27,913 bases of DNA from JAWLDB01 sp041686915 (lineage in GTDB: Bacteria > Bacillota > UBA994 > UBA5500): NCBI GenBank assembly GCA_041686915.1, contig JAWLDB010000016.1, positions 1 through 27,913 of the forward strand. Direction: 5' to 3'. How positions within the stretch are numbered: position 1 is the first letter of the stretch; every line of letters starts with the position of its first letter. Below are positions 1 through 7,438 of this stretch, piece after piece. Made by a program: the position numbers and the translations under genes. The notes beneath the pieces were generated by a model. That model saw only the letters and a list, made by a program, of their open reading frames with translations. It made no database searches and was not told the DNA's origin.

Positions 1-1382
1 GGCGATGGGCCACTCGCTGACAACAGAATGCCTTGCACAGGCAGAGGTGGGCGTTCTGACGAAAGCCCTGCGGGGCTATCATGCTCAGGGAAACCGGCAG
101 TAACCAAGGTACCTCCGCCCACCCGTACCAGCAAGGGACGTTCCAACCCTTCAGTCGGCAAGTCCACTGCCTCCAGTCTGCGCCCGGTTTGATCGAGCAT
201 TAGCAAACATTCGCGGTTAAGGGGCATGACAGAGATGCTATAATGCATGGGTGGCGGCACTGCGTCATCTACGAGGGTGACTTGAGCGTAAACAAGTTCT
301 CCATCGGAGAAAACACTTACCCCCGAAGCTCCAAATAGCCCGTTAACAGCGTGCTCCCAAAGTATCTTCCCGTCTGGACTGAGCTTCAGAAAAGCAGCCG
401 GGTGGTAGCTCCATCGCCTATAAGCGTCATGGAACTGGCTGGAAGCCAGGTTCGGCGCCGGGACCTCGCCCAGGTAGTGAGCCTTACAGGCAAGCAGCAG
501 GTTACCGGCATGGTCAAAGGAGACCGCCTTAGCAGCGAACATGTAACTCTCATTCTGCAGCTGCTTCTCCCACACTTGCCTACCTTGCGCATCCAACTTT
601 AGTACCAGGTCGCGATGCCCCTGCTCATACTTGTCCGGGTAGACAGTGACGGAAGCATATAGGCTGCCATCAGGTGCCGCTGCACAAGCTTGCGGAGAGA
701 CTGATCCCTGAAAGTCATACTCACGCTGCCAGAGCAGTTCGCCATCATTATCATATTTCACTACGATTAGAGGCTTGTATCCCCGGCCGAAGATCGCGTT
801 GTAGAGGGTGGTCGAGGCCAGCGTGACAACACCTCCATCAGGGGTGACCAGACAACGCTCTATAGCGATACCAAGGTTCTTCCGATCGGGATAATCCAGC
901 TGCCGCTCCCAAAGCAGCTTCCCTGCTTTGTCAATCACGCTGACCAGCCCTTGCTCCGCGTTCTCCCGATCCAAACACTTGCCGACAGCGACTATACTGC
1001 CGTCGCTTCTTCCTACCACATAGTGATAATACGAGTCGCCCTGCTCAAGCGAGCGTCGGTACTCCCAAAGCACCTTGCCAGTAAGGTCGTATCGCACCAC
1101 AGTACCCACCGTTCCCGGACCAGTATTGTAGCTGAGGCCACATGCCACGTATCCTTCGTCCACCGCTACGGGCTGTGAGACGCTTAGGTTGGTTCGCCGC
1201 GGCAGTATCAATGGCTGTAAGAGCGCATCTTGGGGACCTACCCTCAGTGAGTCGGCCCAGACCTTAGTCTTTAGCGGTGGCAGCGGGACGTCTGTCTGGT
1301 TCGCCATAGATGCGGTACAGCCTGACAGTATCGGGCTTAAAGCAAGCATAAGCAGCATCAGAAACAAGAACAGTCTGCGCAT
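1..1382 (-). CDS. PQQ-like beta-propeller lipoprotein (3' end outside window)
   Basis: The reverse strand is open from an ATG at 1382-1380 to the window edge, about 460 codons with no stop, so the C-terminus is missing. The start is preceded by GGAGGGAG. The N-terminus is a lipoprotein signal: two Arg, a Leu/Met-rich core and the lipobox Leu-Ser-Gly-Cys at about residues 19-22. The rest is secreted and repetitive. Blades recur with the pattern 'D-x-x-G-x-x-L/V-W-E/Q-(R/K)' (for example GKVLWEYRR, GKLLWERQL, GELLWQREY, GRQVWEKQL, GKILWEHAV), which is typical of PQQ-like or WD40-like propellers with a structural rather than catalytic role. It lies 83 nt downstream of the kinase gene on the same strand, separated by a weak hairpin, and may be a target of that two-component system. 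The ligand is unknown. Confidence 0.8.
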   Translation of the reverse strand, partial: MRRLFLFLMLLMLALSPILSGCTASMANQTDVPLPPLKTKVWADSLRVGPQDALLQPLILPRRTNLSVSQPVAVDEGYVACGLSYNTGPGTVGTVVRYDLTGKVLWEYRRSLEQGDSYYHYVVGRSDGSIVAVGKCLDRENAEQGLVSVIDKAGKLLWERQLDYPDRKNLGIAIERCLVTPDGGVVTLASTTLYNAIFGRGYKPLIVVKYDNDGELLWQREYDFQGSVSPQACAAAPDGSLYASVTVYPDKYEQGHRDLVLKLDAQGRQVWEKQLQNESYMFAAKAVSFDHAGNLLLACKAHYLGEVPAPNLASSQFHDAYRRWSYHPAAFLKLSPDGKILWEHAVNGLFGASGVSVFSDGELVYAQVTLVDDAVPPPMHYSISVMPLNRECLLMLDQTGRRLEAVDLPTEGLERPLLVRVGGGTLVTAGFPEHDSPAGLSSERPPLPVQGILLSASGPS

Positions 1383-1401
1383 GTTTCTCCCTCCAAGCAG
1401 C

Positions 1402-1436
1402 AAAATGAGGCCTAAGTCTTTACGACTATGGCCTCA
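1402..1436 (-). terminator. Hairpin between kinase and lipoprotein genes
   Basis: TGAGGCC (1406-1412) pairs with GGCCTCA (1430-1436), and an inner GTC/GAC closes a 5-nt loop. On the minus strand the stem is followed by ATTTTG. The T-run is short, so this is either a weak terminator that reduces read-through into the lipoprotein gene or a processing hairpin. Confidence 0.45.
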
Positions 1437-1465
1437 GTATATCTCCCAATTGTTTCACGGAGATT

Positions 1466-2836
1466 TCAGCTGCCCGAGAGTGGAAGGGAAATAGTCACGG
1501 TTGTGCCGATACCCTCGGCTGACTCGATGGAGATATCACCCCGGTGTGCCGCCACAATCTGCTTGCTCGTGTACAGTCCCAACCCGGAGCCGTTACTCCC
1601 CTGCCCCTTTACGAAAGGTTCAAAGGCCTTACCGCAGAGCTCGGAACCTATGCCGCATCCACTGTCTTGCACGGTGACTAAGGCTGACCCATTGGCTGCG
1701 CGCGAACTGACCTTTACCGTAGAGCCACCAGGCGAGAAACGGATTGCGTTGTGCAGAATGTTGAGCAATGCCCGACGCAGCTTGTTTTGGTCCGCCAGGA
1801 CGATTATACCGTCGCCAAGCTCACCTACAAGCTGTACCCCTACCTGTTGAGCGCATAACTGCAGCTGTTTCAGGGTGTCATGCAGAATTGCACACAGGTC
1901 TATCTCAGCCTTGTTCAGACTCATAGCTTCCGGACTGGATGCCTCAATCAGGCTATCCACCATGCCGCGCAGCCGGTCGATTTCCTCGATGGTGGACGAG
2001 AGAAAATCCGGCTGTTCTTCCGTCGTAATTACTTGATCCAACATGGCCTGGGTATTGGCCTTGATAGTCGTGAGTGGGGTGCGCAAATCGTGAGAGACCC
2101 CTGCCAAAAAGGTTCGCCTGGTCTTGTCCAAAGTATCTAGCTGTTGCGCCATCTGATTGAGGGCGTTACCCAAGGTCCCAACCTCATCTGCGTCAGTATA
2201 ACCAACCCTCTGGCTGAAGTCCCCTTCCGCTACAGCATCTGCTATTTGCACCATCTGCGACAGCGGCCTCGTAATCCGTCCAAAGAAGGCCCAAGCCAGC
2301 AGCAGCGTGGGTACACTGACTGCCAGCAGGGTGTAAAGTGCAGTCTGGCCATAGTGCCACAGCGGAGCCTGTGCCGGCTTGGGCAGTCCTATGAGCAAGA
2401 CCACTTGGCCCTCTGTCGGTTCGTTTACCGAAACCGCGGTGTAGGCTTTATCCCCATCCATCCAGTATGCCGTTCCGCCCCGCAGCACCTGCCCCAGCCG
2501 ATGATCACCGATCACACTGGCAGCTTTCCTGTCAGACCAGGCCATCTGAGGCGGCGAGTTCTGCGCCTCTGACTGTTTCCATACTGCCACGTAGATGCTA
2601 CTTAGGTTGCTCTCGGCGCTGTTGGTTACCTGAGCCCATTCGCCAGTAGCTATCTGGCGACCCTGTTGCAGATAGGCCGTGATGGCCTTATCGGCAGCTG
2701 CATTTAAACGGTAACGGTATTCAGCCTCTAGAGCTGCCCGTGATTGGTTTAGTGTCAGCCCTACGACCAGCACAAGATTGGCCAGCAGTATCGCGGAAAA
2801 TGCCAGTAAGAACCGGCCCAGCAACGACTTCCTCAT
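1466..2836 (-). CDS. Membrane sensor histidine kinase
   Basis: A 456-residue sensor kinase, the membrane half of a two-component system. Order of parts: TM1 at about residues 8-28, an extracytoplasmic sensor region of about 130 residues, TM2 at about 163-186, a HAMP linker (ITRPLSQM... DEVGTLGNALNQM), the HisKA H-box with phosphoacceptor His in VSHDLRTPL near residue 250, then the HATPase boxes N (LLNILHNAIRF), G1 (DSGCGIG), F (FEPFVKG) and G2 (GSGLGLYTSKQI). All catalytic boxes look intact. I chose ATG 2836 because the ATGA overlap with the regulator stop (2833-2835) implies translational coupling. An in-frame extension upstream would run into the regulator gene. The signal sensed is not apparent; the short extracytoplasmic loop has no recognised domain. 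Confidence 0.95.
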   Translation of the reverse strand: MRKSLLGRFLLAFSAILLANLVLVVGLTLNQSRAALEAEYRYRLNAAADKAITAYLQQGRQIATGEWAQVTNSAESNLSSIYVAVWKQSEAQNSPPQMAWSDRKAASVIGDHRLGQVLRGGTAYWMDGDKAYTAVSVNEPTEGQVVLLIGLPKPAQAPLWHYGQTALYTLLAVSVPTLLLAWAFFGRITRPLSQMVQIADAVAEGDFSQRVGYTDADEVGTLGNALNQMAQQLDTLDKTRRTFLAGVSHDLRTPLTTIKANTQAMLDQVITTEEQPDFLSSTIEEIDRLRGMVDSLIEASSPEAMSLNKAEIDLCAILHDTLKQLQLCAQQVGVQLVGELGDGIIVLADQNKLRRALLNILHNAIRFSPGGSTVKVSSRAANGSALVTVQDSGCGIGSELCGKAFEPFVKGQGSNGSGLGLYTSKQIVAAHRGDISIESAEGIGTTVTISLPLSGS

Positions 2837-3549
2837 CTTCCCTGCTCCTTCTGCACCAGCTTGTAGCCAGAGCCCCAAACCGTTTCGATAAGTACTCCTG
2901 ATACCCCCGCCTCTTCCAGTTTACTGCGCAGGCGTAACACGCAGAGGTCCACCGCCCGTTCACTGCCCTCATAGTCCCAGCCCCAGACCAAGTCCAGCAG
3001 CTGCTGACGGCTGAGCACATTCATCGGATTTTCGCAGAAGCAGTTTAGCAGCGCGTATTCCCTACGTGTCAGTCCAATAGGTTCACCCTGGCAAAAGACG
3101 GCCTCACCCGCCTGGTCTATCTCCAGGTTGCCCAAGCGTTTTCTGGGCTTACGCACCACCCCTCGCCCGTAGCGGCGCAACAATGCGCCTACCCGCTCTA
3201 CCAACTCACGTGGCTCAAAGGGTTTGACCATATAATCATCCGCACCTAGGCGCAGACCGGCAATAATATCGTCGGTGAGGCCAAGGGCTGAAAGCATCAA
3301 AACTGGAATATCGGAAGGCGTAGCGAAGCTGCCGGGTGCCGCATCACGCAGCTTGGAGCAGAGCTCAAGCCCTGATAGGTCTGGCAGCATCACATCCAGC
3401 ACCAGCAAAGAGATGGGGTGGTCTGTAAGTACATGCAGGGCCTGCTCGCAATTATGTGCTTCCATTGCCTCGTATCCGGCACTCGCCAGGTACTTCGCAA
3501 CGATCCGCGCTATCTTGATATCGTCGTCGACCACCAGTACCCTGTTCAT
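2833..3549 (-). CDS. OmpR/PhoB-family response regulator
   Basis: A 238-residue regulator with an N-terminal receiver domain: acidic pocket D8-D10, phosphoacceptor D52 in LLVLDVMLPD, conserved S87, and K109 in YMVKPFEPRELV. The C-terminal winged-helix DNA-binding domain runs from about residue 135 to the end (LTRREYALLNCFCENP... RAVDLCVLRLRSKLEEAG... IETVWGSGYKL). It is the first gene of a pair and its stop overlaps the kinase start, so the kinase downstream is its likely phosphodonor. The start follows a GGAGGTGTAG ribosome binding site. A 19-bp palindrome sits directly upstream of its -10 element, suggesting autoregulation or control by another factor. The target genes are unknown; the downstream lipoprotein is the nearest candidate. 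Confidence 0.96.
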   Translation of the reverse strand: MNRVLVVDDDIKIARIVAKYLASAGYEAMEAHNCEQALHVLTDHPISLLVLDVMLPDLSGLELCSKLRDAAPGSFATPSDIPVLMLSALGLTDDIIAGLRLGADDYMVKPFEPRELVERVGALLRRYGRGVVRKPRKRLGNLEIDQAGEAVFCQGEPIGLTRREYALLNCFCENPMNVLSRQQLLDLVWGWDYEGSERAVDLCVLRLRSKLEEAGVSGVLIETVWGSGYKLVQKEQGR

Positions 3550-3569
3550 CGCTACACCTCCATCGATAA

Positions 3570-3594
3570 ATTATAGGCGTTAATTGTTACCGCC
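3570..3594 (-). promoter_or_regulatory. -10 box and operator-like palindrome of the response regulator gene
   Basis: Reading the minus strand, a perfect TATAAT (3575-3570) lies about 25 nt before the regulator's ATG. Immediately upstream is a 19-bp imperfect palindrome (3576-3594), GGCG.TAA...TTA.CGCC, which occupies the -35 region. No good -35 hexamer is present, which fits an activated or autoregulated promoter. Confidence 0.45.
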
Positions 3595-3624
3595 CTGTTT
3601 CAGTTGCCAAAAGCGCGAGAAGCG

Positions 3625-3975
3625 TCACTTCTGTTCAATCGGTATGTAAATCTCCATTTCTGATGCGGGATCGTCCGGGTCGAACCTCTGATCATACAGC
3701 TCAAAGTCGGGAGCATCTGGAGTCCGCTTTCCAGTGCGTGGGAAGTAAGTGCCAAAGATATATTGATAGGTCTCCCCAGGTTGTCTAGCTGCTGCAGCAA
3801 AGCGTCTCCTGCGAATGTAATCGGTCACTGACTCTCCGGCAACGCCTGAGAAGATGCGCTGAAAGTGAAAGGGCGAGAAGCCGGCAGCTTGTGCCACATC
3901 CACAAAGCTGATCCGCTGCTGCAGGTTCTCCTCTATGAAATCAACTGCCCGCTGAATGTATCCTAAACAACCCAA
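3625..3975 (-). pseudogene. AraC-family regulator with GyrI-like end, internally deleted
   Basis: The 116-residue frame joins two pieces of what is normally a protein of roughly 290 residues. Residues 5-64 are the first half of an AraC DNA-binding domain (IQRAVDFIEENLQQRISFVDVAQAAGFSPFHFQRIFS... YIRRRRFAAAA). After about residue 65 the frame jumps to what looks like the extreme C-terminus of a GyrI-like ligand-binding domain (YQYIFGTYFPRTG... APDFELYDQRF... EMEIYIPI). The second AraC helix-turn-helix and most of the GyrI domain are absent, but the reading frame is kept. The probable start is TTG at 3975, with AGGAGGTGG upstream. It is most likely a dead remnant. A working mini-protein is possible but unlikely, since one of the two DNA-binding helices is missing. 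Confidence 0.7.
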
Positions 3976-4027
3976 AGGTGAGCCACCTCCTACTTAACTA
4001 TACGAGAAGCAGGAAGCGCTCACCTTT
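3974..4027 (-). repeat. 10-bp perfect inverted repeat around the AraC-remnant promoter
   Basis: AAAGGTGAGC (3974-3983) and GCTCACCTTT (4018-4027) are perfect inverted copies with 34 bp between them. On the minus strand the interval contains a TATAGT-like -10 and the AGGAGGTGG ribosome binding site. Probably two half-sites of a regulator that bound around the promoter. Confidence 0.5.
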
Positions 4028-4047
4028 TTGTGTTATGTGGCTATTAG

Positions 4048-5094
4048 TTATTGTCCAAGACCGAACTCGCGTGTCAGTATTGCAGCTGTCTCTCCCACCA
4101 ATGACTCACTCTGCTCCACTCCGGGATTAGCGTTTAGCATAACGACGACGCCGTCCCCCTGCTCGGGCCAGAGCCGGAACTCACACTGGAACCCCTTCCC
4201 CCATCCTAGATGAAAGACGAAGTCTTTTCTGGTCGAGCCCGACCGGAAGTTCCCAAGCCCAATGTGCTTGGCACCTGGTTCAACTAATAACTCCTGCACT
4301 AGTTGCTGCGACAGTACCTCGCTCTGGCCCTTGCCTGCGCGAACTAGCTCTGCCAGGACCTTCGCAAAAGCACTTGGCGTACACCAAAGCCCGGCTGCTG
4401 CCAGGTAAGGATAGACCGGATAGCCACTTGGCAGCACCTCGCTGCTAGGTGTATGACCGCGGGCTAGCACTACCCCGGGTTCATCAGTGCTTAAGGGTTG
4501 CTCAAACCGGCAGTCCCTAATCCCGAGCGGCTGAAACAGGAGCTCTCTGGCCAAGATGCTGAAAGGTTTACCCGTAATATCCTGCAGCGCTTGCTCTACC
4601 ACACAGTAGCCGGCATCGGAATAGGCGAAGCCGGCATAGGGCAGCTGCTCCGGGACCACAAGTTTTGGGTGCAGTCGACTCCGCCCAGTTAGGATGTCCA
4701 AAGGGGTCGGAGCAGTCTCACCTGGCTCCGGGCTATCGAAGCTTCCGTCAGGGTCCTGTATGCCCGCCTGGTGACAGAGCAGGCTGCGCAGTGTAACAGG
4801 CTGGGCTAGGTTGTAGTGAGGCATCTGCCAGCTGGTCAGATACTGGTTAACGTCTGCATCCAGGTCAACGCCGCAGCATTCTGCTACTCTAAGAGTCAGT
4901 ATCGCTGAGATGAACTTGCTGATGGAGCAGGCCTGCAACAAATGCTGGTTGGACACCGGTTCGTTAGTGGTCTTGTTAGCTGCACCGAAGGCGGAACTCC
5001 AGGCAAGCTTGCTAGATGTCACGACCGCTAAGCTCAACCCGGGCAACCCCGTTTCCTGCAACCGCCTTTCGATTGCGTCCTTTACATTACTCAT
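4048..5094 (-). CDS. Beta-lactamase-like serine hydrolase (class C / esterase family)
   Basis: A 348-residue member of the class-C beta-lactamase / D-peptidase / esterase superfamily. The nucleophile motif SxxK is S57-I-S-K60. The second motif is Y158-S-D160, where most relatives have Y-x-N. The third is H295-L-G297, in place of KTG. No signal peptide or membrane segment is visible: the N-terminus is polar (MSNVKDAIERRLQ), so the enzyme is probably cytoplasmic, which argues for an esterase or peptidase rather than a secreted beta-lactamase. The start ATG 5094 follows TTTGGAGGG. It is a single-gene unit with no obvious partner. The substrate cannot be read from sequence. Confidence 0.88.
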   Translation of the reverse strand: MSNVKDAIERRLQETGLPGLSLAVVTSSKLAWSSAFGAANKTTNEPVSNQHLLQACSISKFISAILTLRVAECCGVDLDADVNQYLTSWQMPHYNLAQPVTLRSLLCHQAGIQDPDGSFDSPEPGETAPTPLDILTGRSRLHPKLVVPEQLPYAGFAYSDAGYCVVEQALQDITGKPFSILARELLFQPLGIRDCRFEQPLSTDEPGVVLARGHTPSSEVLPSGYPVYPYLAAAGLWCTPSAFAKVLAELVRAGKGQSEVLSQQLVQELLVEPGAKHIGLGNFRSGSTRKDFVFHLGWGKGFQCEFRLWPEQGDGVVVMLNANPGVEQSESLVGETAAILTREFGLGQ

Positions 5095-5207
5095 CAGACC
5101 ATCCCTCCAAAACTTGGACTAAGATCAGTATGCCATAGCGAGGGGTTCCGGGCTTTTGCATTTCCTGCTATGTTTCGGTCCAGGTCCAACTCAAACTAGC
5201 TGAATAC

Positions 5208-5235
5208 ACGAAACCCCGAGAGTAGACTCCCGGGG
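5208..5235 (-). terminator. Intrinsic terminator after the small membrane protein gene
   Basis: On the minus strand CCCCGGGAG (5235-5227) pairs with CTCTCGGGG (5222-5214) around a 4-nt loop, with one G-T wobble, and is followed by TTTCGTG. It lies 23 nt after the stop at 5258. Confidence 0.8.
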
Positions 5236-5257
5236 TGCCGGTAACACAGTTGATGAG

Positions 5258-5755
5258 TTAGTTGAGTTCAGATCCTTGCATCTCGTCGACTACCCACTTG
5301 CCGTAACCCGTGCCGTCAACTTGCTTGTTGCGCTCAACCACCCGGCAGATGTATTCAGCGCCATCCCGCAGAATGATCGCAATAGTGGTAGGGTCGCCGG
5401 CTTCACTTTTCGCTGTTTGCAGCGCCGCTAAGGCATCAATCTGAAGTAATCGGGCATGTTGGCTGCTACTCCGGAAGCGGTTGCTGAGATAGGGCGCAAT
5501 CCGCTTCTCACGGGTGTCAATCTTACCATGGCTCAACTGGTAGAAAACCTGCTGAGCAGGATATTCGGGACGCTGCATCTGCGAGAGTGCGATGATTATA
5601 GGCAAAAATGCAGCCACACTGATTGCTGGATTAAAGGAAGATCGAGTTTCTTCATCCGCTGGCCCGTCTTCGCTTCCATAAACTGCCAAAGCCACTACAC
5701 CAATCGCAATTATCAGGAAGACCAGCCCCAAGACCATGAGTATCCGCTGATTCAT
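5258..5755 (-). CDS. Small membrane protein of unknown function
   Basis: 165 residues from ATG 5755, which has GGAGGGG nine nt upstream (an in-frame TTG at 5773 lies before that site and is unlikely to be used). Two membrane segments are visible: residues 5-27 (ILMVLGLVFLIIAIGVVALAVYG) and about 42-58 (NPAISVAAFLPIIIALS), separated by a short acidic loop. The rest, about 105 residues, is soluble and mixed: LSHGKIDTREKRIAPYLSNRFRSSSQHARLLQIDALAAL, then a strand-rich end (TTIAIILRDGAEYICRVVERNKQ). I recognise no family. It is a single-gene unit with its own terminator, and its upstream region contains a nested inverted repeat. Confidence 0.75.
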   Translation of the reverse strand: MNQRILMVLGLVFLIIAIGVVALAVYGSEDGPADEETRSSFNPAISVAAFLPIIIALSQMQRPEYPAQQVFYQLSHGKIDTREKRIAPYLSNRFRSSSQHARLLQIDALAALQTAKSEAGDPTTIAIILRDGAEYICRVVERNKQVDGTGYGKWVVDEMQGSELN

Positions 5756-5789
5756 ATTGTGCTTCCCCTCCAATAGAATCCGTTAGTAT

Positions 5790-5851
5790 GTATAAACCCT
5801 TCTCCGCAGGTGAGTCCTTACCTGCTGTCTGAAACCGATAGTGGTTTATAC
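5790..5851. repeat. Nested inverted repeat in the 5' region of the small membrane protein gene
   Basis: The outer arms are GTATAAACC (5790-5798) and GGTTTATAC (5843-5851), 9 bp and perfect. Nested inside are GCAGGT (5806-5811) and ACCTGC (5820-5825) with an 8-nt loop. It ends 35 bp upstream of the start at 5755, so if transcribed it would form a two-tier RNA hairpin; otherwise it could be an operator. Confidence 0.5.
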
Positions 5852-5916
5852 GATGGAAGCAGACGATTGTTTCACAATGCACTGGTGGAGTTCAGGTATG
5901 GCTCATACTTTATGCG

Positions 5917-5945
5917 TTGGAAAGCCAGCGGCAGGATGGTATAGT
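5917..5945 (+). promoter_or_regulatory. Promoter of the MFS exporter unit
   Basis: TTGGAA (5917-5922), a 17-bp spacer and TATAGT (5940-5945) make a good sigma-A-type promoter. The predicted 5' leader before the exporter would be about 145 nt, long enough to hold the small leader ORF described next. Confidence 0.55.
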
Positions 5946-5992
5946 GGAACTACAAGGCAGCTAAGCTTGCTAAAGATTTGGAGGGGTTTACA

Positions 5993-6061
5993 TTGCGAAC
6001 AAATTACACTAGCAAAACACTACTCATAGAGGAGTTAACTATATTAGATCCCAGACGCTAG
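5993..6061 (+). CDS. Candidate 22-residue leader peptide upstream of the MFS exporter
   Basis: TTG at 5993 has GGAGGGG (5980-5986) six nt upstream, and the frame runs 22 codons to TAG at 6059-6061 (MRTNYTSKTLLIEELTILDPRR, counting the TTG as Met). The stop codon overlaps the left arm AGCTC (6060-6064) of a potential stem whose right arm GAGCT (6083-6087) covers part of the exporter's ribosome binding site. A leader ORF ending on a stem that hides the next ribosome binding site is the arrangement of translational attenuators of resistance genes. The stem is short (5 bp, 18-nt loop) and the leader starts with TTG, so this remains a candidate. Confidence 0.35.
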   Translation: MRTNYTSKTLLIEELTILDPRR

Positions 6062-6095
6062 CTCGCCTTGATACTAGACGAGGAGCTGAACACTT

Positions 6096-7337
6096 ATTAA
6101 GCGTCTGAACGCAACCACCGTCTACCTGTCGATGGAAGGTATGACGGGTTTCTTCTATTCAACTGTCTGGACCTTGGCCACCATCTACTGTGTGAAGGTG
6201 GCAGGGCTAAACCCGTTGCAGCTGGTGCTGATCGGTACCGTACTAGAAGCATTCGTCTTTGTGTTTGAGATACCAACAGGAATTGTGGCCGACCTCTATA
6301 GCCGCAAACTATCGATGATCATTGGGTTTACCCTCATAGGTCTCGGGTTCATTATCCAGGGCAGCCTGCCCTACTTCACTGCCATTTTATTGGCGCAAGC
6401 GTTCTGGGGCATTGGCTACACGTTCACGAGTGGTGCCGACTCAGCCTGGATTGCTGATGAGGTAGGTGAAGAACAGGTCGCAGCCGTCTTTTTGCGTGGG
6501 TCGCAGGCCAACCAACTGGGGGCACTGCTCGGCATCGGTGCCAGCGTGGTTTTGGCCAATGTCACACTCGGCTTGCCCATCATCTTCGGTGGTGCAGCCT
6601 TTGTCGTCCTGGCGCTACTGCTGACCGTTTTCATGCCGGAGACGGGTTTCAAGCCCACCCCACGTGAAGATCGAAACTCGTGGCAGGCCATGGGAGACAC
6701 GTTCACAGCGGGACTGCAAGCGATAAAGCTGAGACCCGCGCTGCTGATCCTGCTGCTGATCGGCCTGTTCTACGGCCTGTTCAGTGAAGGAGTTGACCGT
6801 CTCTGGGAAGTTCACGTTCTGAGCTTGCAGTTACCAACAGCGCCAGCCCTGCCTGTAACCACCTGGTTTGGACTGATCAGCGCTGTGACCAGTATCCTTA
6901 GTATCACGGTGACCCAGTTGCTGACCAAGAAGGCTAACTTGAAGAATGTATCATATGTGGGCGTGCTGCTGATTGGCATCAACGTGGCACTGCTGCTAAG
7001 TGTCGCCGCATTTGCCATGGCCGGCAATTTCACAATAGCGATAGCCTGCTACCTGTCGCTTTGCCTGTTCCGGAGGATCAACGGCCCTCTGCGGCGTGCC
7101 TGGGTAAACCGCAGCGTTCCGTCCTCCCAAGTACGGGCCACTGTGCTTTCAATGGCAGGCCAGCTTGACTCACTGGGCCAGATGATAGGCGGACCGATTA
7201 TCGGGTTGATAGCAACGCGGGCTTCAGTATCCGCAGCTATCTTAGCCGCTGCATTAATTCTCGCCCCCATTCCCTTGCTCTATGGCCTGGCCATCAAGCG
7301 CGGGAAGGTCTTGGTAGCAGAAACACAGAGCGCCTGA
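6096..7337 (+). CDS. MFS transporter, probable drug efflux, likely ATT start
   Basis: A 12-helix major facilitator. The cytoplasmic loop after TM2 carries the motif-A-like stretch PTGIVADLYSRKLSMIIG. TM helices fill the rest, with a polar central loop (MPETGFKPTPREDRNSWQAM). The first ATG in frame is at 6132, but it has no ribosome binding site and would cut off residues (KRLNATTVYLS) that relatives, as I recall them, carry right after Met. AGGAG (6081-6085) is followed ten nt later by ATT at 6096, and no ATG, GTG or TTG occurs in frame between the stop at 6087 and 6132. I therefore place the start at ATT 6096 (413 residues). Translation from 6132 would give 401 residues. The substrate is unknown. 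A strong terminator follows. Confidence 0.85.
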   Translation: MKRLNATTVYLSMEGMTGFFYSTVWTLATIYCVKVAGLNPLQLVLIGTVLEAFVFVFEIPTGIVADLYSRKLSMIIGFTLIGLGFIIQGSLPYFTAILLAQAFWGIGYTFTSGADSAWIADEVGEEQVAAVFLRGSQANQLGALLGIGASVVLANVTLGLPIIFGGAAFVVLALLLTVFMPETGFKPTPREDRNSWQAMGDTFTAGLQAIKLRPALLILLLIGLFYGLFSEGVDRLWEVHVLSLQLPTAPALPVTTWFGLISAVTSILSITVTQLLTKKANLKNVSYVGVLLIGINVALLLSVAAFAMAGNFTIAIACYLSLCLFRRINGPLRRAWVNRSVPSSQVRATVLSMAGQLDSLGQMIGGPIIGLIATRASVSAAILAAALILAPIPLLYGLAIKRGKVLVAETQSA

Positions 7338-7438
7338 CACGGGGACGGAGAACTATCACACCTTAACTCATCTTAGCTACCCGCTTGTAGAAGTGGAATG
7401 TTAGGAGTGTTAGTGAAAAGACCAAAAGTCTGCCCATT

